Source of the DNA: Coptis chinensis
Lineage: Eukaryota; Streptophyta; Magnoliopsida; Ranunculales; Ranunculaceae
DNA: 64,000 nucleotides
Assembly (NCBI GenBank): GCA_015680905.1
Contig: JADFTS010000040.1
Span: 186,001 to 250,000 of the forward strand
Direction of reading: 5' to 3'
Shown here: positions 50,666 to 63,300 of the stretch, piece by piece
Layout of the letters: every line of letters starts with the position of its first letter
Position numbering within the stretch: the first letter of the stretch is position 1
The notes under the pieces: generated by a model
What the model was told of the DNA's origin: nothing
What the model saw: only the letters and a program-made list of their open reading frames with translations
Databases searched by the model: none
Program-made: the position numbers and the translations under genes

Positions 50666-50939
50666 ATATGTTAAATGGGTTTAAGAATAACAGCTTATGT
50701 TAAATATAGGCCTTTCGCATAAATATGGGTTTAAGAATTTAAGAATAACAGGCCCGGCCACAGGTCGGGCTGCATGGCTAGTTAAACTATATACTAAGAA
50801 CTTTGCATCTTGAACGAAGGAGAGAAAAGCTAATGTCATTCTAAAACTGAGTTATTAGAACTTTGTGAAAAATGCAGCTGCTATATGTACAGATGCTCAA
50901 ATCAGTAAGATATCTGATTTATTTCCCGAACACTTTCAA

Positions 50940-51150
50940 TCAATGTTTTGAAAATAAGCACCTCGAGGCATTCCTTGAGCGTACCTGTAACGCTCTAGAA
51001 GCCTTGAACAAAGCGTGTAAGCATCAGAAGCGTACGCTTCACTGTGTGAGGCGTGGTTGAAGCGTTGAGGCGTTGTTGATTGAAGACTTGAAGCATACCT
51101 CAGTATCAAGGGCGTAAGCCTCCATCGCAGAATTTTCAGACCATGTTTAG
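50940..51150. mobile_element. Possible MITE remnant rich in CTTGAGGCG/GCGTT words
   Basis: The left side reads GTTTTGAAAATAAGCACCTCG; the right side ends CGCAGAATTTTCAGACCATG. The interior repeats CTTGAAGCG and AGGCGT words. The ends are weakly inverted (TTTTGAAAA against AGAATTTTCAGA). The class is not certain. Confidence 0.35.
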
Positions 51151-51875
51151 TAGACATCAACTTTAAGTGATACTGATATACAAAGTTTCAGGCCTAACCA
51201 CTATTTTCATGACTAGCAAATGAATACACAGATGCTCAACTAACTCAACTCCGTCGTTGTCCAAAATAATGGAGGAATTGATGTGTTATATATCTTACTG
51301 ACGACACTCTCCAGTAGTTGATCGATGTAGTTCCGAAGATGACAATCAGAAAGTGTATTATATTCTCTAGAAAAAAAAAAAAAAAAAAAAAAGCTTTTAT
51401 CTAGTGCGTGTCTCCCTTGACCTTAAATATCAACTAATAATACATCTCAAACATTATTCAGTAAAACTTAATTAATTATCCCTTTAAAAGAAAATGAATT
51501 GATTAAACCAAATTTTCTAACACAGGTCAAAACTCCTTTGCAGATTAGAGCACCCTTTGATCTGCCCTGTCTGTTTACATTAGTATGTAACTATGTATAG
51601 TATCAGGGAAGAAACTGGCCATCAACAACCATGATATCAAAATTTTGAAAATCAAACTCATGACAGGCCATGTTTGATGCCACAAAAGGACTACAAGAGT
51701 ATCACTGAACTGAGCAAATCGCGCCATCCAAGTTTCTCAACGAACTTCTAGACAGGTAAAGGTAGCATCGAAATTCGGCCTTCCCTGACGCTGTCAAACA
51801 ATGCATGTGAAGACATTGTATGTGTGTTAAGTAATATTCTAACTCTGAAGGTTTGATGTAGGAATTTCAATGACA

Positions 51876-52793
51876 TTACTGAGGAACAATAAGTAGGAAA
51901 TTAGTAGCATACCCCTTGACATAGTAGTAACAAAAATCTGCCAAGATGAAACTCTGAACAGTTTCTGCAATGAGCGCAGTCACCATCCAAAGGTTCCCAT
52001 ATCCTGCGAAGTATAGAAAACTTCCACGAGTCTCAATTACCTGAATTTTACAATTAAGGACGTGTAAGTACGATATCCTAGAGACGACTGATGGTGAGTT
52101 ATAACGTACTTTAATTTGGCCCAGCAACAAGTCGACAACAATTACAATAACAAGAACAAAGGGATACATCTGCACTTCTGATGAGAGTCAATAATGTTAT
52201 TTAGATTGAGTAATTGAAAATGATATGTCATGGGAGGCTGCAGCAAGGTGCAAGTCGATATCCAAATATTTGAAAAATCCGATATTATCCGAAAATTTCA
52301 GATTATAATAAATTTTGAGTCCTATTATTGATGGACTCCATATTATATTGGGCAGACCTAAAAAAACAATTATTACAAGTGTGTCATTGGTCCCAAAAAG
52401 TCTAAAAAAAACAATTATTAATCATTGGTCCCAAAAACGATAACCGAAGTTTGAATTTAAGTCTCCAACGATATGGCATTGGATTTGGATTTCGTTGTCT
52501 CAACGACGATATACACACGTTTGGGACTTAAGTCAAACGATGTATGATATGCACATCGTTTTAAACATAATTTTTTATTTTTTCAAATCATAAATCACAA
52601 ACGCGCAGATTAGTTGGAGACTTAAGCCCAAACGGTGAGGCCAAAAATATCATTTTATATTTTTTTCAAACGGTGTGGAGATTTAGTCCAAATCGTGTGG
52701 AGATTCGTTGGGCTTGCACAATAAATCGACTTAGTCCAGTCGTTTAAAGTTTGGGGTTTTCGAATTCAACTTTTGGGACCAATGACACACTTG

Positions 52794-52884
<91 letters not shown>

Positions 52885-55800
52885 TAATTTTGGGACCAAT
52901 AAACACACTTTTAATAAATTTTTTTTTTTCTTGCCCAACACAATATGGAGTCCCTCAATAACAAATACCTAAATTTTTATGTCCAACTGGTCAATTCGGA
53001 TACGGATTTGGATACTGCTATATCCGCATCTGATAATATCCGATCCAATTAAAAAAATTAATAGTTATTATATATAATTCATTCATTCATTTTTTATTGT
53101 ATAAAATCATAAACTAATAATATAAAACTATATTAACAAAATAATAATAATAAATGACAACTATATATATACTAGTTTTTTAGTGGTAAATGAATTATTC
53201 AAAACAAATAAAATTTTAATTAATTTTAATTTTCAGATCGGATATTATATGATATCCAATTCGGATATCCGAAATTGGATTCGGATAATTTTTTTAATAT
53301 CCGTTAGATTCGGATTCAGATACATACATATCCGAATCCGAACCTATCTATTTGCACCCCTAGCTACAGCTAGCATTATGTGAAACACATTGGAAACCAA
53401 TTGACATATACCACATTAACCACAATATATGTCAACCTTAAAAAATGTTGATATATCTACTGGACTAATTCTAAGTTGCGCTCACTTTCGAATTTGGCCC
53501 AACAACAAGTCAACAACAATTACAATTACAAGAACAAATGGAGACATCTGCACTTCTGATGAGAGTCAATAATGTTATTTAGATTGAGTAATTGAAAATG
53601 AAATGTCATTTGAGGCTGCAATAAGGGGTGCAAGTGGATATCCAAATATTCGAAAAATTGGATATTATCCGAAAATTTTGGATTGGGATAAATTTTTATG
53701 TCCCGGATACGGATTTGGATACTGTTATATCTGCATTTGATAATATCCGATCCGATTTAAAAAATTAATAGTTATTATATATAATTTATTTATTTATTTT
53801 TTATTGTATAAAATATTATATAAAATCACAAACTAATAATATAAAACTATACTAACCAAATAATAATAATATAGTGGTAAAATGAATTATTCAAAACAAA
53901 TAAAATTTTAATTAATTTTAATTTTCATATTTCCGATAACCAATTTGGATATTCAAAATCAAAATTTGAATAAATTTTTTAATATCCGTCGGATTCGGAT
54001 TCGGATTGAGATGTCAGAATAAATTTTCGAAGTCGAATTCGGATACAGACATATCCGAATCTGAACCTATATATTTACACCCCTAACTGCAGCTAGCATT
54101 ATGTGAAACACATTGGAAACTCAATTGACATATACCACATTAACCACGATATATGTCAACCTTAAAAATGTTGATATATCTACTGGACTAATTCTAAGTT
54201 GCGCTCGCTTTCGAATTTTGGTGAATTTACTGAGATAAATTAAGTCAATGTGTCAATTTGCATCAGTATAATTTCCGACGCACAGACTTACCATGAAGAT
54301 CCAATATGCATAATTCAAGAACCTCGCCACGCCCAAAGCAAAAACATAAAGACCAGTAAATGGCTCAAACATCTGAAAACACAGCATGTATAACATCAGT
54401 ACTCCTTAGTATGACGACACTTGTTGCATACAAACGTAGTCCAATAATGGGATTCATACCTTCGCATTCTGCATTAGAATAAGTTGAGGCAGCACTGCAA
54501 TAGCTTCCAAGTACGCAGAAAATGCCCAAAGCACTGACGACAACCTAAAAGCTCTATAAGCTGGATGGATCAATATGGCAAGAACAGCAGCAGGAACTAC
54601 CTGAATAAGCGATTTACAATGTGCGTAGTCAGAAAATTAATGTAAATGCCCTGGTGAATTATTACTACTAATCATTGTACCATAGATTCCACTCTATGCA
54701 TGGATTAGCAAACCGACTTTAGAGATGAAGGCATGAAGCAATGACTTGGCTAAATTCTTCAATCTAACAAAATGGTGTAAGGAAACAAGATAAACAAAGG
54801 ACGACACTCACCCATTTACATATGAAACTGAATTTTATGAACAAGTGGAAATGCAATGCTATATTGCTATGGAACAAATTAAGTTTTTGGAGATTAACGA
54901 TAAAACACGACGTTACCAAATAATATAAGGCAAAGTTGTCGAGATCCTTGCTGTATGTTGACTTCAATTTAAACCGTATCATATATATAACCCAAGCTGT
55001 TGAGGCGAGTGTTGTAAAGTCGAGGATAATACTGATATCTGCATACACGGTGAGGCCGCAATACAACCTCACAGCTAGGAATAGGGCAGTTGCCTCTTGC
55101 GACTTGAGCGATAGACCTGAAAAAAAAAACGTATGTACGTCATTAGATGGAGAAATGGTTTTACGAGTAACCAAAAATTTAGAGGAACAATTTCTAATAA
55201 AATGTTTCAAGAAATGTACCAAAAGAATTACTAGTATATCTAATGTACAAGTATAGAGCATAATTTGCAATCTGATAATATCGCATGGCAAAATGAGTGT
55301 TCTTCTATCAACTAAGAGCATAGGGTTGCAAATTCGTGCAACAAAATTCTATGTGATTCCCACGATGTCAGCATTTACTTTTAATGTTTTAATGTTCTAA
55401 TGTTTTAATGTCTGTTGGGAACTAAATACGTCTAATGTTTTGCAATTTACAACTTTTTCTAAGAGTCTAAAAAAAGTCAAAATAATTTTTCGCATACCCA
55501 ATATTTGTAACGATATTGAATGTAGTACCGACATATAGATATTTGTATGACCCTAAAGTCCTAAACCCACAAACGTCAATCAAAGAAGGAAAACAATGTG
55601 ACAACACATTTATTTCTTATAGATATAACTGTAAATAATTTGTGCTAATGTTACTTTGATAATTTGTAAGGAACAGTGGCCCTGTATAACTGATAACTAC
55701 TCTAGATGAAGAAAAAAAAAAACGTAAACCATACATAAACCTTAAAAAGAAATGAGAAAAGAGAGATGGTAAGATTTATATGTGTACCAGAACAAGTCTT

Positions 55801-56013
55801 CTTTTTAAGGAGCTTATAACTCAAAATCATGATTCCAAGTGCATGACTTGCTTGAGATAAGACGAACAGATGGAAGTGATGATTCAGGGTAAACCATACT
55901 GCTACTAACAATAATATTGCCAATGAAACACCAAGAAAGATTTTTACTTTCAAAGATTGTTTTTCAATCCATCCAAACATGACGCTTGCAGTGGCATTCC
56001 TTCTTCTCCCCAT
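51876..56013 (-). CDS. ERD2/KDEL-receptor-like seven-helix membrane protein
   Basis: Belongs to the ER-lumen-protein-retaining-receptor family, in the plant ERD2-like branch with an N-terminal extension. Five minus-strand exons (56013-55788, 55116-54917, 54600-54460, 54372-54292, 52040-51876) join in phase to 270 residues. Sequence marks in order: MGRRRNATASVMFGWIEKQ, a first membrane helix (IFLGVSLAILLLVAVW), HALGIMILSYKLLKKKTCSG, then GLSLKSQEATALFLAVRLYC, the clearest family signature. These are followed by VIYMIRFKLKSTYSKDLDNF, YLEAIAVLPQL, ALGVARFLNYAYW and FILADFCYYYVKGY. True ERD2 cycles between Golgi and ER to retrieve K/HDEL proteins; the ERD2-like branch is Golgi-located and of less certain function. 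Intron 4 is 2.25 kb and swollen by a tandem duplication and a MITE. Confidence 0.95.
52110..52169 (-). other. Cryptic or alternative 60-bp exon in the ERD2-like gene
   Basis: Within intron 4 the minus strand has an acceptor GTGCAG, 20 open codons (MYPFVLVIVIVVDLLLGQIK) and a donor GTACGT. Both edges are in phase with exons 4 and 5, so inclusion would add a very hydrophobic 20-residue segment just after AYWIFM. Alignment to family members from memory needs no insertion here, so it is not counted in the main product. A tandem copy at about 53491-53554 encodes MSPFVLVIVIVVDLLLGQI but leads to a different phase. Confidence 0.4.
52317..52969. mobile_element. MITE (653 bp) with 8-bp target duplication in the ERD2-like intron
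   Basis: Flanked by TAAATTTT on both sides (52309-52316 and 52970-52977). Subterminal inverted repeats match over about 28 bp: TTATTGATGGACTCCATATT on the left and TTATTGAGGGACTCCATATT, reversed, on the right, both continuing to TTGGGCA. The tandem copy at about 53690 shows the empty site ATAAATTTTTATGTCC. The interior has GGGACCAATGACACAC in both orientations and a long TA microsatellite. No coding capacity. Confidence 0.88.
52796..52867. repeat. (TA)n microsatellite, about 36 units
   Basis: Uninterrupted TA dinucleotides, followed directly by a T-run at 52867-52885. It produces IYIYIY-type open frames on both strands that are not genes. Confidence 0.97.
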
Positions 56014-57367
56014 GATCTATCAATGAGAAGTGTTTCAAGTTTTTTCTTTTTTCTTTGATGTTTCAAAGTTTGAGAAGCTTAATTATATTAAAGTTAAAAA
56101 ATAAAAACTGAGACACGAATAACGCATGCAATCAGTGTAAATGTACTAATTTTGGAATGTTATATTTTTTACATTAAATTTTAAGATATCAAATTTGGAC
56201 ACGTGGATTTACAAAAGATTTTGTGAGATTTACCATCCTATATTGTGTTTGCTTGCCTAATTAATCTTCATAAAAATGATATTTATTGGCCCTCAACAAC
56301 CCAAGTACCAAATAAACAAAAAAAAATCAGATACCCGGCAAATATGTACCATACAGGATCCCTTTAATTTATATGATTGTGTTGCCAAAAATAAGAGTAA
56401 CAAGAACACATAACTAGTTACCAAAAAAACCACAAGAACATAGAACTCTAATTTTAGTCTTTTGTATTAAGTCTTCTTTCTCTCTCGTTCTATTCTCTCT
56501 CTCCCTTTTTCCCCTTTTCTTTTCTTTCTTATTCTTCCTTATATCCTTTCTAACCGTCTTCTCTTCTCTAACTGCTCTCATTTCCTCTAACTGCTCCCAT
56601 CTTCTCCACGATCTCCTTTCGTGTCCCATTTTCTTGCATTGTCCATCTGTCTCTCACATTATTGCGTCCTGGCTATGGTGCTCCAGCTCTTTTTTTTTCT
56701 TATTCAGCATCTCTTTTTGGGGCATTGACACTCCGTTGACCCTATGCCTTTCCGGATTCCGCGGTACTTCTCTGTTTGTTCGCAGACTGGATTTTGTGCT
56801 CATTCTCTTTTTTTTATTATGTCGGCTCGTCACCTGTCGTCTCGGTGGTCATGAATTAGGTCGATACAGATTATTTATTTGATTGTGATAACAAATATTG
56901 AATATGGGCCTTGTGTCATATGCCTTACGCTCAAATCAGCCAAGTGTCAAAAAAAAATTCACAATTGTTAATTATTTTCCTGACACTCAAATTACTTTCG
57001 TTTATAACCTGCACCACACTCTACCTCCGACAAATAACTCCACCCTCACCATCCAATCCCCACGTGTCCCTAAATCAACGGTTGATACCAATTTTAGTCT
57101 TACTAAAACTGGTCGACATTTAATGACGTGTTAAATATTTAAAAAAAAAAAAATAGATGAACTAAAAACAGAATCACACGCAACAAAAAAAAAAAAAAAA
57201 AAAATTACCAGAGAAAAAATTTAAAAAGAAAAAAAATCCATGTTATAATAGAGAGTGATACAAGATTTGGGGTTTGGTTTTTTTTCTCTGTTTAGGATCT
57301 GGTGATTTTTTTTTTTTTTTTTTTTTAACTTAATTTTTTTTAAAAGTTTTGAGGAAGAAGAAAAAAG
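56014..57367. promoter_or_regulatory. Divergent promoter region, ERD2-like gene and SECRET AGENT
   Basis: 1.35 kb between two genes transcribed away from each other. Contains a CT-rich tract (about 56460-56600, with TTCTTTCTCTCTCGTTC), probably part of one leader, and A- and T-runs (57186-57204, 57306-57326) just before the SECRET AGENT ATG. The words CCACGTGTCC (57059-57068) and GGACACGTGG (56197-56206, as TTTGGACACGTGGATT) both contain a G-box core ACGTG. No open gene seen. Confidence 0.5.
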
Positions 57368-60300
57368 ATGATGCTTTCGTTGCAAAACGATACTCGTTTT
57401 CAACAACAGCAACAGAAGAAGCAGAATCAACACTTGCAATTGCAATTATCGGGTGGATCAAATAATGGGCTATCGTTTGATATGTTGGGTCGTGATGATT
57501 CTTTTATATTGAATAATCGTGATTCTCAAACTTCTGATGCACGTTCTGATGCACGTGAAGGTATGAGTTAGTTTTGGTATAAAGATTGTTTTTTTAATTG
57601 AATTTGTAGTCAAAATAGCTTAAATTGCACCTTGATCATGTAGAAACAGTGAGAATTTTGATGTTGGGATGAGTTGGCTTCACTGAGAAATGTTTGCACA
57701 TGTTTTTTAGCATAGGTGTATGAGGAAATAAGGTTACTGTTGTATGAATTGCTTCAAATTTTTAGTAGTTGTGCAGAAAATAGCTTCAAAACGCATGTTT
57801 TTGAAACTTTGTAACACGGAGAATATGAAGGCGCGATAAAAATGTATCATACTATTGTCGCATTTATGATGTATTAATGGAAAATTTGTTGGCGCGACAA
57901 TTATTGGAAATTTACATACTTGTGTTTTTAGCATACACAAAATTGAATATAAGGCTACTTTTGTGATGTTTCTTGAGCAAATAGTTATTTTATAGCTTCC
58001 CAATTTATCCCTGTTGCGGAACGTCTTTGTTGGTACAGTTTGCTGAGGAATTAATTCATAATTACCAATTTTTGCTCTACTTGTTTGCTTGTAAGAGTTT
58101 CAATGTAAGTTTGAGCTGAAATCGGGATGGTTTTGAAGTAGAATAGGAATCTTCCGAGGTGTTCATAGGTGGTTCTTCTACCTCTGAGTCCCTTCTGAAA
58201 AGATGCAAATACAGTATAGGTTTTAGTTTCTAGATTCAGGTTCTGGAGAATGGGTTCCTCTAATTTCGTTTGTTTTTTTAGTTAAGACATTGTCCTCACT
58301 CTTGTGTTGTTTTTGGAGTCAAGTAGTGCACTTGTATCCTCTTCTTTAATATGCTTTATAATGTCAATGCCAACCCGGGTTTTTACAAAATATTTCATAT
58401 GCTGACCTGCCTAAAATACTGCAAATTCATTAAACTGTATCCCCATGCTTTAGAAAATGGGTGCATAGGTATATAGTTGACAATGTGAAAATATTTCCTG
58501 TTCTATTTCATTGTTTCCTTTTTTCATTCTCAACAAGTTTTACATGTATATATTTTCTATATGATAAATAAAGGCAAGAGACACTTGAGGAAAATGCATG
58601 GGTCCTCATCACATTTTAAGGTTCTTTCCTATGTACCCTTGTAAAAGTTTAGATGAAGTAGTAATGGTATGGACCTATAGATATCTAAGTGCATTCTGTC
58701 CTGTTAAATTCATATTAATGCCTTTTTGGCTGGGTCATAGAATCTTTCCTTTGCTTTCAATGTTCTAATAATATCTTTCGCTGATTGTTGTATGGTTCTT
58801 TTCATTGGTGTAGTTGATGAGGACATGCTGTTGGATCTTGCCCATCAGAAGTACCAGGAGGGGAACTACAAGCAAGCATTGGAGAACTGCAGTGCTGTTT
58901 ATGAAAGTAATCCCTGTCGCACTGATAATCTACTTCTTCTGGGTGCTACTTACTATCAGGTTTTACTTTTTTTTTCTTAATCCTGAAGATGTCCTGCTTA
59001 TGAATTTCATGATTGTCTATAAATCTGAATTGTGCAACTTATCCTGTATTGAAATTGTTTTGGCGTTGCCTTTGATTATGGAATTTTATGTTATATTGGT
59101 TGAGAATTTCAGTCTAATCAATTCCCATATTCATTTCCAGCTTCGTAATTTCGATATGTGCATTGCCAAGAATGAAGAAGCCCTCCACCTTAATCCACGT
59201 TTTGCTGAGTGCTATGGGAACATGGCTAATGCTTGGAAGGTAGATTCTACAGTGCTTTATATATTCATTGATGTTGTGGACTCGCTTTATTCATTTACCT
59301 ACATCTGTAAATTTCTGTTTGTTTTAAAGCCAGTCATTCTTTTTTCTTTTATCCGGATGCAGGAGAAAGGCAATCTTGATCTTGCAATTCAATTTTACTT
59401 GATCGCCATCGAGGTTTGTACATTCTTCTGGGCATGGTACTCCATTTTCACATTCTTGACTTGAAAGAACAAAAAAAAAAGAATCTTTCTAGGACATGAA
59501 AGCTCTTTGGAAAAACAAATTTGGCTACAACTTAAGTTGAATGGTTTTCCTGTTTATGATCTTGGTTGCAACATTATCTAGGATAGGTGATTTGTTGTTG
59601 ATGGTGCATGAGTACATCACAACATAAAATTGCCTGTTTAGGAGCAAGCTCTAGCTAGAGCATCAGCAACGAAATCGTTTCATATGGTTGCTACTAAAAT
59701 CTATAGTGACCTGATATCTTCTTGTAAGCATTTTCTTACTACAACTTGTGATAGTGTTACGGTTAAGAATTCTGTAGACCTGAAGGGAATCACATCTACC
59801 CCAACTTTCTTACAGCTCACATACTTAACTACTTTTAAACTATGTAACATGGACACACCATATTTCATAAATAATCCGTGTCGGATACGTATTCACGTGT
59901 CCGTGTCGGATACATATTGTATGTGATAAACCTCAATTTTTGAAATTTTGCAGTGTCAGACACCTCGTATCCGTGTCGGATACAGACACACCTATTCGTG
60001 TCAATGTAACTTAGCTTTTAAAGCAATAGCTAACATTTCAATTTTTCAATAGCTAACAATTTGTTACTACAACTTGAAATATTGTTATGGCTAAGAATTC
60101 AGGGGAACTGAAGAGAATCATACTCTTCCCCAACTTTCTTAACTAAGTTACATTGACACGGATACATGTATCATATCTGACACGGATATGAAGTGTCTGA
60201 CATGGCAAAATATCATAGATTGAGTTATGTCATATACAATATGTGTCCGGACACGGACTTTTTTAAGAGATGGTGTGCCTATGTAACAGATCTCAATGTA

Positions 60301-63300
60301 CTGTATAGAGGTTTAGAATGTACCTCCACTGTAAGAAATTTATGTGTACCATTTTGGATTCTAAAACTTCATTGTAGCTTGTGGATGATAAGACAGCTAC
60401 TAAGCCAAAAAACTAAAAAATAAAAATAAAAAATAAAAACAGATAAGACAGCCATCAGTATATGAAACCAAGTCACCAACCAGTCCTCTCGAGTCTCGAT
60501 GATGATTGTAAGAAATTAATTTGTCTAGAGAGTCCAACATCAACTCCTGTCCTTATACATTGTAGTGCTATATGGTTGAAGTTCCCCTTTGCATCATCTC
60601 TTTGATGATCCGCCCGATATAGCATGTCCACATCCTTTAAGGTCGCTCTACTTCACTGGAATCACTCCACTGTAGTATTACTGATATGTTTAAGAATGAT
60701 ACAATCTCCATGCCAGCTATATATAACTTGGGAAATTACGTTTGTGGAAATAAGCAAATAACTGATTGAGTTTTGACTGCACAATAGTGGAATCCGTATC
60801 AAGCAAGTGTTTAAAATCTTACGAACTCGTTGACCATTTCATCTTCTTTATTAGGTTCACTTGATCCTTGATCCTTGATTCTACTTTCCTTTGCAGGTCC
60901 GTCCCAGTTTCTGTGATGCTTGGTCAAATTTAGCTGGTGCATACATGCAAAAAGGAAGGTCTAATGAGGCAGTTCGGTGTTTTCGCCAAGCTCTTGCTTT
61001 AAATCCTCGATCGGTAATTCATATGTATCATTTTCTATAACATGATTTGTAGATTCTTGGAGATGCGAGTTACTCAGTTTTCGGGTAATTGTAACAGGTT
61101 GAAGCTCACACTAACCTTGGAAATCTGATGAAAGCTCAAGGCTTAATGCAAGATGTAAGTAGTAGAAATTAATTCTTATTCCAAAAGTTTACTGGTGTTT
61201 GCCTTCGCCATTTCCTTACTTTGATACCTTCATCAAGTTGTGTTCTTCTGTTTGAGTAATCACAACTTTTAGAATATTAGTCACAACTGAGGATATGTGT
61301 CATCTATTCGGTTCTTTTGAGTTCCTATTATTGTTGTTGTGTGTGCTGGGTATGGATTATTAAGGTGTCAGGTGTTGATTTATGGTTTAGAGATACAAAT
61401 GTATGGTTCTTTTTTTAATATAAATAAGGTTCTTTTGTTCTTGTTGCTTCCATATTATAGTAACTGAACACTGCCGCTTTGTTCAGGCTTACAATTGCTA
61501 TGTTGAGGCTCTCCATATCCAACCAAACTTTGCTACAGCCTGGTCAAATATTGCCTCTGTATTTATAGACGCAGGCGATCCAAACAGAGCCCTTCAATGT
61601 TATAAGGTATGTGATTCTTGATCCGATTCCCAACATATGATAAGATGCACTTCTGTTAAAGAAGCTTTACTGTTAGCTTTTTGCTTTACTTCATGTTCAG
61701 GTCGAATTTGTTTCTAAACTATTTACAGTCAGTCTTTAATTACAAACTGTATGTCATTGACTGTTCTAGAGTGCTTTGGCCCTATCTATATTCACTTTAC
61801 TGATTTCAGAAATTTTATGCATTGCATTTTCTGCAGGAAGCAGTTAGGCTCAAGCCAACACATGTTGATACCTATATTAAGATGGGAAATTTGTATAAGG
61901 TAAGTGATCGTGTATTGTGCCAATAATCAGTTAGCGGCAAATGCCAGGACTGGTGTCTGGAGAGAAACAAGTTTTTTTCTTTTACAATTTTCCAGGCCTT
62001 GGGAATGCCACAAGAGGCTATTGTGTGTTATCAGCGTGCTCTACAGCTGCGACCAAATTGTGCTGTGGCCTTTGGTGAGTTCTTTTACCAAATGATATGT
62101 GTACAGTCATTTGCTATGGTGCTCAAGCTGTTTGTTTGTTGTCTTTTCAGCTGATGGCATGGCATGATATTGAGTCTCAAAAAGGGCGTTTTAGTATGAC
62201 TGCTGATAGGCCAACCATAGGAATAGCCTCATAGAACTGCATATTTTTCTTACTCACTGAAAGATAATGGTTTTGAGACACTTATGCCTTAGTTACTAAG
62301 CCGTTGTGTATTTCGGTGTCAAACTTTGGTACACATGTCGGATACAGAGTTACAGACTTTGAAACACCTAAAGCTGTTAAATAATTTGTTTTATTTGTAT
62401 GTAATATCTATGAAATCTGTATATACTCGTATATATTCTCTTTATCTTTTTAATCCGGTTCAAGTTGACCCCAACTTACTGAGTCAAGAACAATACATGT
62501 ACGACTCCTGCCGTCATATTTTTTTTCTATTTAAATGTATGACTCCTGTTGTCATATAGTCAAGAACAATAAAAGAGTCATTTTGAACAAGATAACGTGT
62601 TAATGTTACATTCACTCTGCTAAATATGGTCCTTAAGTTGACTAAGAGGAATTTTTTTGAATAATCATAGTTAGCTTAGAAGGACCTATCAACAGTAAAG
62701 TGTCATCGAGATATCAACATTATGGTAATAATATATTTTTATTTTCATTTCAAACCATTTGTAAATCATTAAGGTTCCTTCCCAGTCACTCTCTAGTCTC
62801 TACAATGCGTAACCAATGACATTAGAAATGTTGAAGATAACCATTGTATTTGGTTGGGTATGACCTCGACCCTAGATAACATTTGTATGAGAAAACAATT
62901 GGTGCAATGTTTTGTCCTCCTGTCTTATGCTTTTCAAGAGCCCACAGAGCAGCTCTGTGTTCATTTGTTTGCTTCCACTCATGGTCTCTTGCATGTGTAT
63001 AACTTCTGTGTGTGAGCTCTTATTTATATGGTCCAGACAGTGCGGGGTCTCGATACCCCCCATAGGATCCTTGTCATCAAGGGTCAAGGGTCTACCTGTC
63101 CTTTGGTGCAAGCAATGGAGGAAGTCTAAGAATATTTTCGACTTCTTCATGTTCTTGTCAAAGATTGCATTTTGAGGGTCAAGCCCTTGAGGCAGCTTTT
63201 GTTTTCGTTTTCTCTTGATTTTTCTGTAATCATCCTGCATTGACTTTTTATCTATAATTAGTATGCATTGGTCATTCACCTCGTAGAATAAAATATTTGC

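Larger units (their letters stand above)
48616..51875. other. Intergenic: FATA promoter side and repeats
   Basis: About 3.3 kb without a gene. Holds the FATA leader with a T-run (48650-48666), AT-rich DNA and a duplicated phrase around TTTTTGGCTGAATTTTTAAACGT (about 49315 and 49430). It also has a short tandem array at 50529-50660, a palindromic GCG-rich piece at about 50940-51150 and a poly-A run at about 51370-51391. Confidence 0.5.
52113..54213. repeat. Tandem duplication inside intron 4 of the ERD2-like gene
   Basis: Two units, 52113-53490 and 53491-54213. Both start AATTTGGCCCA, pass GGATATCCAAATATT-type words and GTTATTATATATAATT, and end with TCTAAGTTGCGCTC.CTTTCG. Unit 1 is longer because it carries the 653-bp element at 52317-52969; without it the units are about 717 and 723 bp. 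Both contain GGATATCCGAAT/ATTCGGATATC-like palindromic words. Confidence 0.9.

Noticed and set aside
51876-52175. 99-codon frame starting MQMYPFVLV as a separate gene
   Set aside because: It runs through the last ERD2-like exon into the intron; the proper last exon starts at 52040.
52744-52972. IYIYIY open frames on both strands
   Set aside because: Translation of a TA microsatellite.
58814-59464. 216-codon plus-strand frame
   Set aside because: Out-of-frame or intron read-through of SECRET AGENT exons 2-4; the TPR motifs appear only in the spliced frame.
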